DNA of 64,000 nucleotides from Letharia columbiana (GCF_014066305.1 NW_023501075.1:124001-188000), one strand, 5' to 3'; shown: positions 42,457 to 54,450, numbered from the stretch's first letter. The notes: generated by a model from the sequence alone, not told the origin. Made by a program: numbers and translations.

Positions 42457-44592
42457 CTTTGTTGTACTTGGGGAGGAGAACAATTGGGGTTCTACTGGCG
42501 GGCGCAACAATCGTTTTAGATGGGTAAACTGTTTTGGGTTGGAAACAGACAAACTGCGGAGCAGACACCGTTGTGTTATAACACCCCATCTCAAAGCCTT
42601 TTTTCAAACCCCCATTGAAACCTCGGCACGACTTTCGGAGCGCGCAAAATCATTGGTGTCGCAAATACGCAGCAGATTTCCCAAGAAAGGCATGTCGCGG
42701 CTTTGAAATCGTGTGGCGATTGGTGTCGCCAATACCGCATTCGTACCAGCCGTTGCGCGTAAGTAACGAACTTCCTTCGCGCGCTGTGCCTTCGTCGGGT
42801 CTATATATCCGCAAAGGTGGGACCACTTCTGATTCGATATCGTCGTATCTTATCTTCGCTGACGTTTCCAGTAAGGGTGGCATAGCCCGGAAGTTATTGT
42901 GATTGATGAGACGGATCTGCGAGGAGAATTTGGCGCAATCAATAAGCTTCTGTGCCTGGTGGAACTTTGTACTCGGAATCATATGGCGAATTAGATTCTG
43001 CCGGTGTGATAACGGGTCGTTTTCTGCACGTTCGCATGCTATGGTGTGAGACATTTGGCAGTAGTGTATGTAGGCTTAGTATGCAACAGTCTCACAGAAG
43101 CCCGCGCCAATCGAAGTCTTTTCCACGCAACCGGAAGTGCACTAGACCTCTAAAGACCTCTTCGGCCTTCTCGTCTCCAGTCCACATCAAGGCCTTTTCG
43201 GACGCCTCTGAAGCATGCTCTGAAGTCAGCTTGTGAAATACAGATATAGTGAATGCGAGACTGTCCTTCAAGAATGGACGTCTTCCACTAGACGATTACG
43301 AAGGTGAAGTTGCACGACCTCCTGCTTTGGCAGACGCCCAAGTTCCATGGAAAAGCAGTGATCCATACTTTATGACGTTGAAAAAGCCAAAGATTCTCCG
43401 GCCATTTTGAGAATCACAGCGATGCCTGACTGCCATACCTGGAGAACGCTTGTATTCGGAAGAAAATTTGACCAATGAACATGCTGCGCTGTTGAGGTGT
43501 CTCGCGTGTGGAGAAAAAGCGCTTGATCGGCGTAGACCGTGGGGGGCTGATTTTGCTAGCTGAACGAGGGAGCACTGCCTCTGCAGCGTCTAGCATCATG
43601 TCTAAACAGGGGACCTGCATTGAAGCTCGCCAATCGAACCCTTTCAATGCGGTACATATATAGGCCATTGGGCAACAGGCCAGGCCTTCGTGTCCTTCCT
43701 AGGGTTTTGCAAATCTTCGATCATGACGTTGCCATAAAGCATAGGGTGGAAAGGAGCCGCCAAGCTACCGTAGCTTCCTGAAGTTTGCTATTGCCACGAT
43801 TGACTGGGATAGCTTGAAAAGGTAATCCCGACAAATACTAGAGTTCTCAGTGCTCCGCCCCTATCTCACGTGATCAACGCATGACTTCGAGGCCCCATTT
43901 GGCAGATCAGTCTGCAATGACATCTCACATGTGAGAAATATGCTCAGACCTGCAGCTTTTCGTTTCCATTGTGAGCGCTCACACCCTCCACGAAGTGAAA
44001 CCTACTCCACCGCAATTGCCACCCTTGGTTGAGTACCTAGTGGCTTGGGATGGCGCGTGCATCTCGAATTTGGCTAATGTACTATAGTAGTCAACGGGCC
44101 GGTGCCTACCAGCTTCCCATGAGACCTTTTTGATCTGCGGGGGGGGAATTTGGCGACACATTCCTCCGATTCGATATTTGGAGATAATAGGTAGCGGGAA
44201 ACGCTGGTACGCGGGGGATTCCTAGCCTATGGACTGTGTACGATGGCCACGTTGGAATCAAACGGTAGCATCGTGTGGCTTACCTGGGAGTCCTTCTGAA
44301 TAGACCTGTCGAATAGTTGTCACTGTTGGAATCAGCAAATGCACTCCAGACCTACGGTCTGGAACCGGTGAGCTGGTCCTGCGGTGAAGAAAATGTCCTA
44401 GATTCGCAGGTATACATATTTAAATGAACATGTCAATGGAAAAGAAAGCAATGCTCAATATGTGTACATATGCGCATGATGTACACTCAGGGTATAAAAT
44501 AGACGCCCCCAATGCATACCGAAGCCTTGCCACCGGCACTGAAGCCCCATCCCTTTAACCTGCGCCTGCGAGCCCTGAAAATGTACATACAC
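42457..44592. other. Intergenic, no gene supported
   Basis: About 2.1 kb. A 134-codon minus-strand frame (42650-43054) is the longest and has no recognisable motif. Nothing else coding or repetitive is evident. Confidence 0.45.
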
Positions 44593-47500
44593 TCACATCA
44601 CTATACACTTCGCCCCTTTCTCCTTCCCTCCGTCCTCGCCAACAGGACTGTCCCAACTCTGCCCTTCACTCCTTGCCTTCCTATATTTGCGAGAACCCAA
44701 CCACCCCTTCTTCGTCGGCGCCCTATCCAACCTCAGCGCCGGGCCCATACTCTGGCTCCTCCTATGCCCTCCACTCCCGGCTCCCTGCAAGTCTCGTGAT
44801 CGTGACCTTGTACGTGAATAGCTAATGAAAGAAGACACGCTTTCGATCGTCTCCAAACGGCGAGGCGTGGGTCGTAATAGAGCAGGCGATGAGCGGGAAA
44901 ACGAGTTGCTGGCGGAGAGCGACAGATTTCTACCTGAAAGCGATCTTGCAGGAGCTTGATTGGCCGGCGACGTAGGGCTACCTGCTGCGCCCAAAGCGCC
45001 GCGAGGTGGTGCGGGCATAGGATAGCCTCCTGGAGCGACGATGCCCGAAGGGAGCGGACGACGTGCTCCAGCCGGAGTAGCTTGGCGGGAGCGGTTGTTC
45101 AAGTTTGCGAGCTGCTGGGCGGTGGGTCCCATTGCAGTTGCTACCGTGTTCGCAAGCAGATCAGAGCGGTCGGTTGACCGCTGTGGTGTCGAGGGCATGT
45201 TCGTCCCAGCCAGAGGAGATGATTCATGCGGACCTCCGCGCCGATGCAGCGCCTCAACGCTGGAGTTAGAGGGAGCTGGTGGGAGGGGGTACTCAAGGCG
45301 CTGTTGAAGGTTTGCCCCAGTCAAAGTTAGCGGCGAGCCCGGGCGTTCGCTGCGCGTCGGACTCGGCGGCAAAGACACAGACTGGCCAAAGACACGTTCG
45401 GGGACCGGTGACACGGTGATCGGAGGGACCCGCGAGATGGATCCAGCCGTACCGGGTCTTCGCAGCGATGCGCCCATCCGGCCAACAAAAGCAGACATGG
45501 GTCTCCTAACCGACAAGGTCGACGTTGATTGCGGACTTACAATAGAAGGCTCGCTGGTTTCGTCGCCGAAGGAGAAGTTCACAGTGCTTAGTGGGCTGAC
45601 TGTGTTAGACCCCTGCAAATTTGTGTCGGATACCGACCGGTGAGTCTGCTGAGCGGTTGATGATGCCTCCGAGCTCCGTTGTCTAATTGGCATTGCGGGC
45701 CTTTCCGGAAGAGAACTAATCCTTCGTGAAGCCACACTAGAAGCTGGGCTCCCGTACATGGTGCTAGCGCGACGAGGTTGTTCGCGTGTCATCCTTATTC
45801 GACTCAATGGTGAGAAACGGTCTGGCTTTTTTGGCAACAATGTAGCGCGAAGGTGCTCTGGAAGTGGCCTATCTGATTCAGCAGTATACGGTGGAGGTGG
45901 AGGAACCCAGTTGTCAGCGTCGCTTTCATGAGGCAGCTCTCCACGTCCGTCTGCACGCCTATATTCCACCCGTGCCTCGGAGATTATACGTGGTGGATTG
46001 CGTTCACGGTTTGCGGCTACAGCTGTAGCAGATCGATACAGAGAGGTGCGAGATCGAGGTTGAGTGTGAGAATATGGTCCATCAAAGACTTCAGAGGCCT
46101 CTTCCAAGCTAAGTCCTTCAGCTGGAGAATCGGCAACCTCTGGTAGACTCGCCTGGGCAGCAGCGACGCTGGTACTACCAGCGGCGGCTGTTGCTGCAGC
46201 ATTAGCATTTGCGATGGCGTTTGCTGTTGGAGGCAGAGGTGGCATTTCAGGCGCAGACGCTAGCACATCGACTACAGTTGTCCTCCGATCTGGCAAGTTC
46301 CGAACAGTGCGTTTTCGAGCGAGGGCAACCTCAGTGTCCATATCCATATCTTCTTCCTCTAGAAGCTCCGGAGTCTTGTTACCAACCTCGAATTTAATTT
46401 CATCGACCATGCCACCACGGGAAGTTCGATCGAAATCAAGCATGACAAGGCGGCCGCCATCGACAGATGCGAAGCCATCCTGTTCCAGGTCCGGATCTCC
46501 CGGTATGCCACCTGGCGCAAAAATAAGTAGTCGTTCTCCGAGCGATGGTGGGCCTGATATTTCCCGCTTCCGGGTGACCCAGCACACTCCTGAAACACCA
46601 GATATCTCTGCCACTAGTCGGCCTTTTGCAAAGACGTTGCGATACTTGTCGACCAGAACCTGCCATTTCGGCAACCTAGTCAGCTCGATAGCTTCGCCTC
46701 GAGTTAGCGATGTTGACGGACTCCTGACTCCACCCGAGGGTGTGCCCTGCCCAGACAAAGGTGCTCTTTGAAGGTTTGGATCATCTGTCTGGGTTACGGT
46801 AGATATGTCCAGGCCCTCCGGAACACCATAGAGCCAAATTTCTTTGCCCAGAAAGCCTGCAGCGACAAGCTCGCCATGGTCACTTGGAGTAGGGAGCGTG
46901 CAAGGCGCTAGCTTCTTTCTCGGATTCCTAGAGCCGTCACGTTTGGGCGGCCTCGGACCAGTGAAGTATGTAGAGCCATTTCGTAAATCATCTGTACGCA
47001 CTGCTCGGAAGCTCTCGAATACCTTGTCGTAGGTGAAGGTCCAACTTGTGTCTCCATCCGATCGATTTGGTAGCAGCGCTGCATTACTGCAATCCCGGCT
47101 ACTGTTGGGAAAGAGTATTTGCGACGTCCATAGCTGACTTATCTGCTCCGAAGCAGGTAAGTGATGATGATCTTCGGAGTAGTAAGGCGCGGACAGGATG
47201 ACAGTGTTAGGATTCTTGCTGTTCTTCGTAGTGCCAACGAGCATAGTTCCATCGCCGGAGAACCTCAAAGCGTCCACTCGATCACATTTCACAGCCCGGT
47301 GCTCTGATGCTAGAGCGCTGGGGGCCAAAGAATGAAGCTCAATCCCGCCATCAAAAGCTGCAGCGAGGACTTCGCCTTTTGGTGCCAAGGCTATAGCGTG
47401 TGGAGATTCATCCAGTGAAACGGCGCGCAAGTGCTTCACCTCAAGGTTCTGTAAGTTGTAGACGTTGATTCGATGATCGCTCGAGAGTACAGCCAGGATT

Positions 47501-48270
47501 GATCCGTCATCAAGTATTGCTGCTGACACCGGTCGCCGCAAAACCTTGAACTCCCTCTGTACGGATATTTTGGGTGAAACCGTATCGATGACATATATTC
47601 TGGACGAAGAGAGAGCTAGCACCCAGTGGCCATTGGGTGAGAAGACGAATTCGAATGCTTCACCCCCAGGAAAAGCTGCTGAAGAGCTTGTAGTCGTCGA
47701 TACAAAGCTTACGAGCGTCCTCCGCGGTTGTAGATACGCTTCAAACAAGTTCCTCTTCACTTCTCTTGCAAATTGTCCCTTCAGCTTTGGCAAGCTATTT
47801 TCAGTGAATGGACCTCCAACGTAGTTGTGTGAACGAGAAAAGGAAGGACATCGTGAGAGATGATGGGCGTAGAGATGCGGCGTTTCTGAAGCAGAGCGCC
47901 AGGCATGGTCGACAAGAACGAGGGAAGCGAAGGTCTCGGGGTCTGTGAGGTAGAGAATGCTGCAAGTCAAGCAGTTCAAGTCAGTAATCCGGAGCTCAAG
48001 GACAAGAAGTAAAGAGTCCTGGTGGAATGCATACGTTTCACGTATTTCAGCTGGGAGCGACATGACGCCATGCTTCTTCTGATCTCTGCCTTTCCCTTTG
48101 TCCCCCGTTTTGGTTCCCTTGGCCTGATTTTGGGCAGCTTCTTGAACCTCGTTTTCATCTGCGTTTGAGGGATGTAGAGTATGGACAGAAGGCGCTGTGG
48201 CAACTGTGTCTTCCTTGTCTTCCTTGTCTGACCAGCTTCCCGGAGCTGTGCTTATTTCCATCGATGCCAT
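44593..48270 (-). CDS. F-box / beta-propeller protein with C-terminal CaaX box
   Basis: Exon 1 48270-48035 and exon 2 47959-44593, separated by a 75-base in-frame intron (GTATGC..TTGCAG), give 1200 residues; read through, the intron adds 25 codons. Removing it restores an F-box-like motif near residue 70: SLPAEIRETILYLTDPETFA, then LVLVDHAWRSASETPHLYAH. Propeller-like repeats follow (FVFSPNGHWVLALSSSRIYV, SSDHRINVYNLQ, VDALRFSGDGTMLVGTT). The second half is Ser/Pro/Arg-rich and probably disordered. The last residues, AKCIVM, form a CaaX motif for farnesylation, with basic residues upstream (KKGWLGSRKYRKARS). This suggests a membrane-tethered substrate receptor for an SCF ubiquitin ligase. The substrate is unknown. 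The gene is intact. Confidence 0.82.
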   Translation of the reverse strand: MASMEISTAPGSWSDKEDKEDTVATAPSVHTLHPSNADENEVQEAAQNQAKGTKTGDKGKGRDQKKHGVMSLPAEIRETYAFHQDSLLLVLELRITDLNCLTCSILYLTDPETFASLVLVDHAWRSASETPHLYAHHLSRCPSFSRSHNYVGGPFTENSLPKLKGQFAREVKRNLFEAYLQPRRTLVSFVSTTTSSSAAFPGGEAFEFVFSPNGHWVLALSSSRIYVIDTVSPKISVQREFKVLRRPVSAAILDDGSILAVLSSDHRINVYNLQNLEVKHLRAVSLDESPHAIALAPKGEVLAAAFDGGIELHSLAPSALASEHRAVKCDRVDALRFSGDGTMLVGTTKNSKNPNTVILSAPYYSEDHHHLPASEQISQLWTSQILFPNSSRDCSNAALLPNRSDGDTSWTFTYDKVFESFRAVRTDDLRNGSTYFTGPRPPKRDGSRNPRKKLAPCTLPTPSDHGELVAAGFLGKEIWLYGVPEGLDISTVTQTDDPNLQRAPLSGQGTPSGGVRSPSTSLTRGEAIELTRLPKWQVLVDKYRNVFAKGRLVAEISGVSGVCWVTRKREISGPPSLGERLLIFAPGGIPGDPDLEQDGFASVDGGRLVMLDFDRTSRGGMVDEIKFEVGNKTPELLEEEDMDMDTEVALARKRTVRNLPDRRTTVVDVLASAPEMPPLPPTANAIANANAAATAAAGSTSVAAAQASLPEVADSPAEGLSLEEASEVFDGPYSHTQPRSRTSLYRSATAVAANRERNPPRIISEARVEYRRADGRGELPHESDADNWVPPPPPYTAESDRPLPEHLRATLLPKKPDRFSPLSRIRMTREQPRRASTMYGSPASSVASRRISSLPERPAMPIRQRSSEASSTAQQTHRSVSDTNLQGSNTVSPLSTVNFSFGDETSEPSIVSPQSTSTLSVRRPMSAFVGRMGASLRRPGTAGSISRVPPITVSPVPERVFGQSVSLPPSPTRSERPGSPLTLTGANLQQRLEYPLPPAPSNSSVEALHRRGGPHESSPLAGTNMPSTPQRSTDRSDLLANTVATAMGPTAQQLANLNNRSRQATPAGARRPLPSGIVAPGGYPMPAPPRGALGAAGSPTSPANQAPARSLSGRNLSLSASNSFSRSSPALLRPTPRRLETIESVSSFISYSRTRSRSRDLQGAGSGGHRRSQSMGPALRLDRAPTKKGWLGSRKYRKARSEGQSWDSPVGEDGGKEKGAKCIVM

Positions 48271-49348
48271 CCCGCAACTCGGTAATTATAAGTCAAGACA
48301 TCTGACATCTGATACAGTGATTGTCGCAGGATTACCCTGCGATAAATCATTAAGAGTGATAATCTGACGCGAAGGTCTGAGTGACTACGTATCATGTATC
48401 ATGTCCGTCGCAGTAGGCGCCAAATAGGAATAGGAAGGGGCTATGCCACTATTCCCCAAAGGAGGTGCGATGACGGAGGGAGAGCCGAGTTACTGCGGAG
48501 ACTCAGACCACCTATACCTACCTTACTTGTAGTTGGCCGCCGCCCCATCCTTTTGCCTTCCCTCCCACACATCCTTTTGATCCTTCCACTTTTCCACCTT
48601 CCTGCGCACTTAAGAGGGCATTGGCGTGGCTTACAAGCGCCTTGATCCTTTATACGGTCTTGAGTCTTGTGTGTCATGTCCGGACCATGCTCATGATCGG
48701 CAAGGACAATCCTACCCCCCAGCATGGCCCCAGATCCATGAGAGAAACAAGGGACGCACATGATACATCACAGAGGCACACAGAAGGGAAGCGAGAAACT
48801 GCGAGACGGTGAAACCAAATTCAACACCACCTGCGAAAAGGTGACGACAAGGATGTTGCTCAGTGGCTGTCCGAGTTCAACAAATTATTCCAGGTGCAGC
48901 TCCAGGGTCGGAGTACTTAGGTGCAACCTCGCTATCTCCCTGCCGTGGAACGATATCCTTCCTTGAAACAACTTCCGTCTGTTTAGGACACACGATTCGC
49001 TTATTCTGTTCTAATTTCAGCCATCATGCTTGGCTTTTGTTGTCTGACTGGCCGGCCATGGGCGGGCCAGCGTAATTAGTCCAAGGTGCACAATGGTCCT
49101 GGACCGTTTAGCAAACTAATCGTCCAGACTAATACTATCATCCAATTCTTCATGGATCTAAGGCGCCACAATTGCCCTTTCGAGCGTTTTTGTCATTGTC
49201 TAATATCGATGCCGCTACGAGAGAAACTACATAAGTAACCGGTTTTTCAACATCAACTCATTCAGGTCTCTTGTGTTACCAGCAAATCTATCAAAGGAAT
49301 CTCTCTTAACTAGTCCACGAAAAGAAACCCCAAATCAGGCCCGTCAAG
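48271..49348. other. Divergent intergenic region
   Basis: Separates the F-box gene (minus) from the small secreted protein gene (plus), so it should contain both promoters. No gene is supported; the longest frame (48441-48761, minus) lacks motifs. Confidence 0.45.
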
Positions 49349-49933
49349 ATGCGATTGAACCTTCTCCAACTTCTCTTTGCTGTCTCCCTTACTCCTCTTA
49401 CCGCAGCTCTTCAAACCATCTACCTCGCGTACCTCGCGTCTTCCGGCTCGTACGTACCTTCAGGAGTGTTCCCTTTCAAACCGTTAGTTGCAAGACACGT
49501 CTTGCATCATCGGAGGGAGCGTTCTTTTCATACATGTCCTATAGATGCCTTCTAGGCTTGTTATCCCTGCCTATAATTTGGAAAACAGACCTTGACTCCA
49601 TCCTCGAACAGACCCCACTTCATCGCCTTCTTCTCAGACAGCAACCCCTGTACAGACGGCACCCTGTTCGGCTACACGCCCGAAGGGTTCGAGGATTGCA
49701 ATGAAGACCTCACCATCTTAGGCCATCAAAACATCACCTTCACCGGTTGCAAACCCACCACAGCGTTTCCCTTTTCCCTGCCCACAGGAGTCGCGGATAA
49801 CGGTGCGCCAGCGCTGAAGTGCAAGCCGGCGTCGAACCCGCCCGGGGGCCCGTACGGAGACTATGCTAACTGCGCATATACTCCCAGCGCAGCCATCGTG
49901 GGGCCTGTGAGCCTGTTGGAGTTTTGTTCGTAG
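49349..49933 (+). CDS. Small Cys-containing secreted protein, 149 residues
   Basis: Exon 1 (49349-49453) encodes a signal peptide, MRLNLLQLLFAVSLTPLTAA, then LQTIYLAYLASSGSY. A 135-base intron (GTACCT..AAACAG) joins in phase 0 to exon 2 (49589-49933), which starts TLTPSSNRPHFIAFFSDSNP. The mature protein has six cysteines (NPCTDG, EDCNED, TGCKPT, LKCKPA, ANCAYT, EFCS), consistent with three disulphides. Pro/Gly-rich segments lie toward the end. Size, secretion and Cys content fit the general class of small secreted or effector-like proteins; no family name is claimed. Another donor four bases upstream would break the frame, which supports the join chosen. Confidence 0.7.
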
Positions 49934-50744
49934 ATCGGCGCAGGGGAAGTGGTAGGAAATCGGCTACGCGCTGTATCCAATCGACGGAAGGAAGTACACG
50001 CGATCAACGGCGGGCAATGTCAGAAACAAAAGACACCCCGACTAAGAAGTATCGGATTACATCGCATGACGACTACGTACACCGAATGAAGCCCGAATTG
50101 AGAAATGAGAGCACCTACCCTAATCTTTCCCCAACCCCCAAATACATACAGCCTACATGTTCTTACCCTCGACTCGGCGCTGCTTCGCTCATGTAGATCC
50201 CAACCACGTACTTCTAGCCTAGTGTTTGAGGGAAGTCCTCATCCATGTTGCATAGCCTGCAACGGTCAATACTCCGCAACACTCATAATCAAAAGACAGT
50301 CGTCAAGCACACAAAACAGAAACCCTACCCCTTCGCGATCATAATACATAATTTGTGCTCCCCAACAATGTCTGCTGTCCTGAGCGTTTGTATTGCGGTA
50401 CCAAAACAAGGCGGATACACCATTATTAAGCTCTTGCTACATGGCTTGTAACCGTGAAAAACCGGCTCTGGGAGACGATTGGCTGTATTCTTGTCGAGTT
50501 GTCTTCAAACATAGACAAGGTTCCGGCGGTCGTAGTCACTGGGCAAACTTCTTGCAAGGATCGGTATCGAGGCTTGAACTGACGGGCTGGCCTGCGGACA
50601 GGGAGTGTTCGGTGTTATATAAGAGGGGGAAGTTTTATACAGTCGCTGAATTAAAATCACGATCCGGGCCGCGCTATGAGTGGAATCATTCTGCCGTCCT
50701 GACGCGGGAGGCAGGAAATGGGTGAAATATGAACCGCAATGTCC
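49934..50744. other. Intergenic, no gene supported
   Basis: About 810 bases between the secreted-protein gene and the convergent TIM50 gene. Frames on the plus strand (up to 110 codons) have no motif, and the last of them runs into the TIM50 coding region in antisense. Confidence 0.4.
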
Positions 50745-52621
50745 TCACGGCTGCTTTCCTTCGCCAGACCCTGACCCAAAACCTCGTCCCCCGAAGGGGA
50801 AAACGCCCGTGATGCTTGACTTCATGCCCTTCATCGCCTCCTCATTCGCCTTCTTTTCCTCCTCCGCCATCTCCTTTAACCATTTCTCACCATTCTCCCG
50901 GACTTCTTTCTCCATAATCTCGTACTGCTTCTGGCCTCGCTCCCGCACCTGGTCTTGGAATGTTTTCCCCTGCTCAAATCCCTCGGATAGACTGTGTTCC
51001 ATACCGTCCACGCCGCCAGCTTGCGGTTTGGTGCCTAAGACATTGCCCAGAAAGCCCACGGATCGTCGGGGCCGCTTGGCTTTTGCCTCGGCGTTCTCCT
51101 TTTGGAGCTTTTCTCTAATCTTGGCTTCGCGCCGGGCAAATTCGGTGGGAATGTGTGTCCCCTCGAAGGACTTAAGAACTTCCCGCGTGTCACGGGAGTC
51201 GAATGTAGCGATGAATTCGAGGAACGGTATGTATGAGACGAGCTCCTTGTCTTGGGGATCGCCTTTCCATTTTGGTAGTATGACTGCATTTTCGGGTTGG
51301 AGCTTCGCATGTGCTGGCACGGTGTCAAGCATAATGATTTTACTGAGGTCTCGATTTAGAAACGAGAGATCCTGAAGCGATGTCAGTTTTCCCTTTAATC
51401 GGTGACAATTAAAGATCTCACCTTTATGTACTCTCCGCTCTGATACTTTGTAGCCTCCCGGTATAGGGGCCACATGACAAACAGCCTGTATGGGTCCAGT
51501 TTCTGTATTATGGGATGTCCGATCATTGACGAAACACTTGTGAAGATGACCAGCTCGTAATACTGGCTCAGATATCGTAAGAAATAGTCCACACCAGGTC
51601 GTTTCGCCATCCTCCACCCATGTTCTCGCGTCCACTCGCTGTGTACCAACATATCTTCTAAGCTTACCACAAGTGTATATGGTCTTGCCCATGCAGGATC
51701 TGTATCCGGTAGTAGCTTAGGGAAAGCAGGTTCCGTGTAGTAACTCAGCGACCCATTCCAACGCGCCTTAACCCGGTTCCAGAACAGGACAAAGCCCCAT
51801 CCTGATGGCGCATCGGGGTGTTGCTTCTCCTCTTCTTCCGATTCCCAATTCCTTCCCAAATAGACGCCTCCAGCGACGAAGAAGGCTGCCATGGTAGCAA
51901 CGGCCCAAGACGCATACCGATTCCGCCGCCTCTCTATCGATGATATGTAAGCTTCCTTTGGTAGGTCTCCACGACCACCACCGCCAGGCTGCGATGGATC
52001 TTCGGTAACATTCAGGCTTGCTGGGTCTGCCTTGGCTGAAGACGCCATTTCTGCGTCCAGTGTAGATGGTATTCCCTGTGTCAAGTCGGGCAGAGGTCCA
52101 CTTGTCTCTTGCACCTGCTCTCGACTTCGAGCTTCGGCGGGGTCTACGGGAGACGCAGAGGTGGATTGAGGAACAGTGATGCCATCAGATGGCGCGGATG
52201 TGCCGACTTCATCTGGGGGTTTCGAGTAATCAGGATGAGGATATGATTCTGCGGAGTTCGTCGAAGTAGGGCCGTAGGTTTGCTGGGGTATAGATGCTTG
52301 TTTGCCGGATCTCGAGCTCATGATAGCATCGTACTCTTCCTGAAGCTTCGAGGTATTAGGGAATTCTGACTGACTGCTTTGAGATGCAGGATAGCCGACT
52401 TGTCCTCCTGCGGCACCCACCGCCGGCCCACCAGGTCTTGGAGCATTGACTCCATGCGCATTTGTAGAATTAGGGTGTGTAGGCGCTCTATATTCGAAAG
52501 GTCTTTTGGGCTTATTGTTTTTGGCGTAGGCACGAGATTGTAGATACGATATGGGCACTTGAATTGGGGGCGCTGGTGTACGGTAGAGGCGCAGAGAGCG
52601 CCTCGCAACTCGCGCCAACAT
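50745..52621 (-). CDS. TIM50, receptor subunit of the mitochondrial TIM23 translocase
   Basis: Exon 1 52621-51422 and exon 2 51371-50745, with a 50-base intron (GTGAGA..CTTCAG), give 608 residues. The start MLARVARRSLRLYRT is an Arg-rich presequence for mitochondrial import; the frame continues upstream only without an ATG. A long Pro/Ser-rich segment follows, then one membrane helix (YASWAVATMAAFFVAGGVYL, about 236-255). The FCP1-like domain in the intermembrane space contains YTLVVSLEDMLVHSEW, where the phosphatase DxDxT is replaced, as in yeast Tim50, so no phosphatase activity is expected. Further blocks are YELVIFTSVSSMIGHPIIQK and SKIIMLDTVPAHAKLQPENA. It hands presequence proteins from TOM to TIM23. 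The gene is intact and a little longer than yeast Tim50 because of the N-terminal linker. Confidence 0.95.
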
Positions 52622-53317
52622 AATGGACTTGCAATCAAACATACACTTCAAGATACCATTACGGTGTGCTATATCACACAGCTTCTCCAGAGAGTCCTCC
52701 AAAATCGAACGTCCTCGGATAAACGACGGGCCGGACCCTTTTCTTAATCCCGCAGATTCTCTACGACCTACACCATGAAAGTTTTATTATACCCAGCGCT
52801 TGAAATTTGACTCCGTATCTCTCAATACTACGGCTATGGAGTTGAAGTAGCTGGGAAGACCGATGTCTCATCAGTCGTGTAATCAAGAACGGCAGTGAGG
52901 CTTCCGATGACTTGTCTGTTCCGTTAGCACGATATATACACCCCCACTTTCTTTGGTTTATTGCCAGTGAAGCAGCCAAGTGGGTTTTCAGGATGCTATG
53001 GAACATAAATGACCTCGTTATGTCCCATACCTGGCGGAGGTGAGGATTATACTTACGCCCAAGGCTCAGAATTGAGCCTGAGCTCGGAGCCCACGACTAC
53101 GACGCTGCATCCTCATCACTATGTCACATGCCATACCACACGAAGATCGACTGTTTCCTTGAGCTTTTCACTCCTTGCATTGTAGTGCAGTTCCTGAACA
53201 GATAGCCATTTTATAACAAGTGGATTGACGAAGCCTTCTGTCACCTCTTTGGCCCGTTCCTCGTGGACTCTGCCCATCTCTTCTCGAATTCATTTGGAAA
53301 CCGTTAACGTTTTCGTT
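52622..53317. other. Intergenic, TIM50 promoter and 3' flank of a relic
   Basis: About 700 bases containing the 5' side of TIM50. No gene is supported; the 81-codon minus-strand frame at 52761-53006 lacks motifs. Confidence 0.4.
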
Positions 53318-54450
53318 CTATAAAGAACTCGTGACTATCTCCTTCGAACTCGTCATATCATAAGAAGCAGGCCCAAATCTTACTCCCACGGCCCCTCTTC
53401 CACAGGGGCGGAATTTGCGCGAGCTGTAGTCAACCCATTCAGCTGCGTCACCCATTGGGTACTGAATTATGGGCATCAGACGTCGATTAAGGTTTGTGAT
53501 CACGACGTTCCCTTTTACCCCTTCTGCAGTGATCAAATCCCCAGTATCTGTTTTTAACTCCATGATCATACTTGAGGTGTTCACCGTGTAATATGTGGGA
53601 TCTTGATCAATGCCACCAGGTGGAGCGTCAAGAAATCCATGAGGCCCCCTGGATTGTAATTTCGGAGTCAGTGTTGCCTATTCGAAGGGTTGCATTGAGG
53701 CTTGGAACATGTCTACAGAGTAGAAACCTCCAAGACGTGTCTCAAAACTCGAGACTCAGTCCAAAGGAAGAAAAACGGCTTCCGAAATTACGTACCATCA
53801 AAAGATTCGTATTGAACGGGTGAGATTAGAGCGGAAGGAGATGCCCTATTTAGGAGAAGCTTCTGGTCCCTGAGCAGAAGCCGAACGCTAGAAACATGTT
53901 GTTCGTGCTCGATCAAGTAGTCCGCGAGCCGGCACATGACGGTTGGCATGGCTACTAAAACAGTCGCAGCGTAGGTTCGCAATGTCCAGGCTTGGTTCTC
54001 GAATGGGGCAACTCCAATTGACAAGTGAAAATTCGGGGTCGGGGCGTCTGTCAAGGCAAGATCGAGATCCAGAAAGCCCTTGTACAGATCCCCGCCATAA
54101 AGCAAGTTACCAACACGGTCTCTGGCTGGAGGCCCGCACGAACGAGGCATGCAGCCCAGGACTGGGCTCCTTTATGAAGCTCTTCTCGCGTAACGTACGA
54201 GGGTTTGGGAACCGCAGTTGTACCTCCCGTCCTGAACACAGCACCATTGGTCAATGGTGCGGTAATGACTTGGTTTCCAGGCGGTAGCCTGTCTTGGCTG
54301 CCCAAAAGCTTGCGTGATCCAGTACTGCAATTTCGTTGAGCTCAGACACAATATCGGAAGGTTAGCGTAGTGTTTTCGATAGTATGGCCAGTTCTCGAGC
54401 GAACTTTACGAGCTCCTGTACAGAGCTTGTGCTTGTCAAAGTCATGGTTC
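53318..54450 (-). pseudogene. AMP-binding (phenylacetate-CoA ligase-like) enzyme, broken
   Basis: Read on the minus strand, consecutive blocks in several frames rebuild an adenylate-forming enzyme. At about 54400 stands ENWPYYRKHYANLP, a typical start. Then come LPPGNQVITAPLTNGAVFRT with GGTTAVPKPSYVTREEL (the phosphate-binding loop, usually SGTTGxPK), then NLLYGGDLYKGFLDL, HLSIGVAPFENQAWTLRTYA and SALISPVQYESFDGT. After a gap the last frame gives SSMIMELKTDTGDLITAEGV and PIIQYPMGDAAEWVDY, containing the substrate/AMP-site TGDL. The family makes acyl-adenylates and CoA thioesters. Frame changes and stops between blocks rule out a full product. Base composition is ordinary, although the AT isochore begins 370 bases away. 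Confidence 0.75.

Noticed and set aside
42650..43054. 134-codon minus-strand frame as a gene
   Set aside because: No recognisable domain, no upstream or downstream exon, and ordinary intergenic composition.
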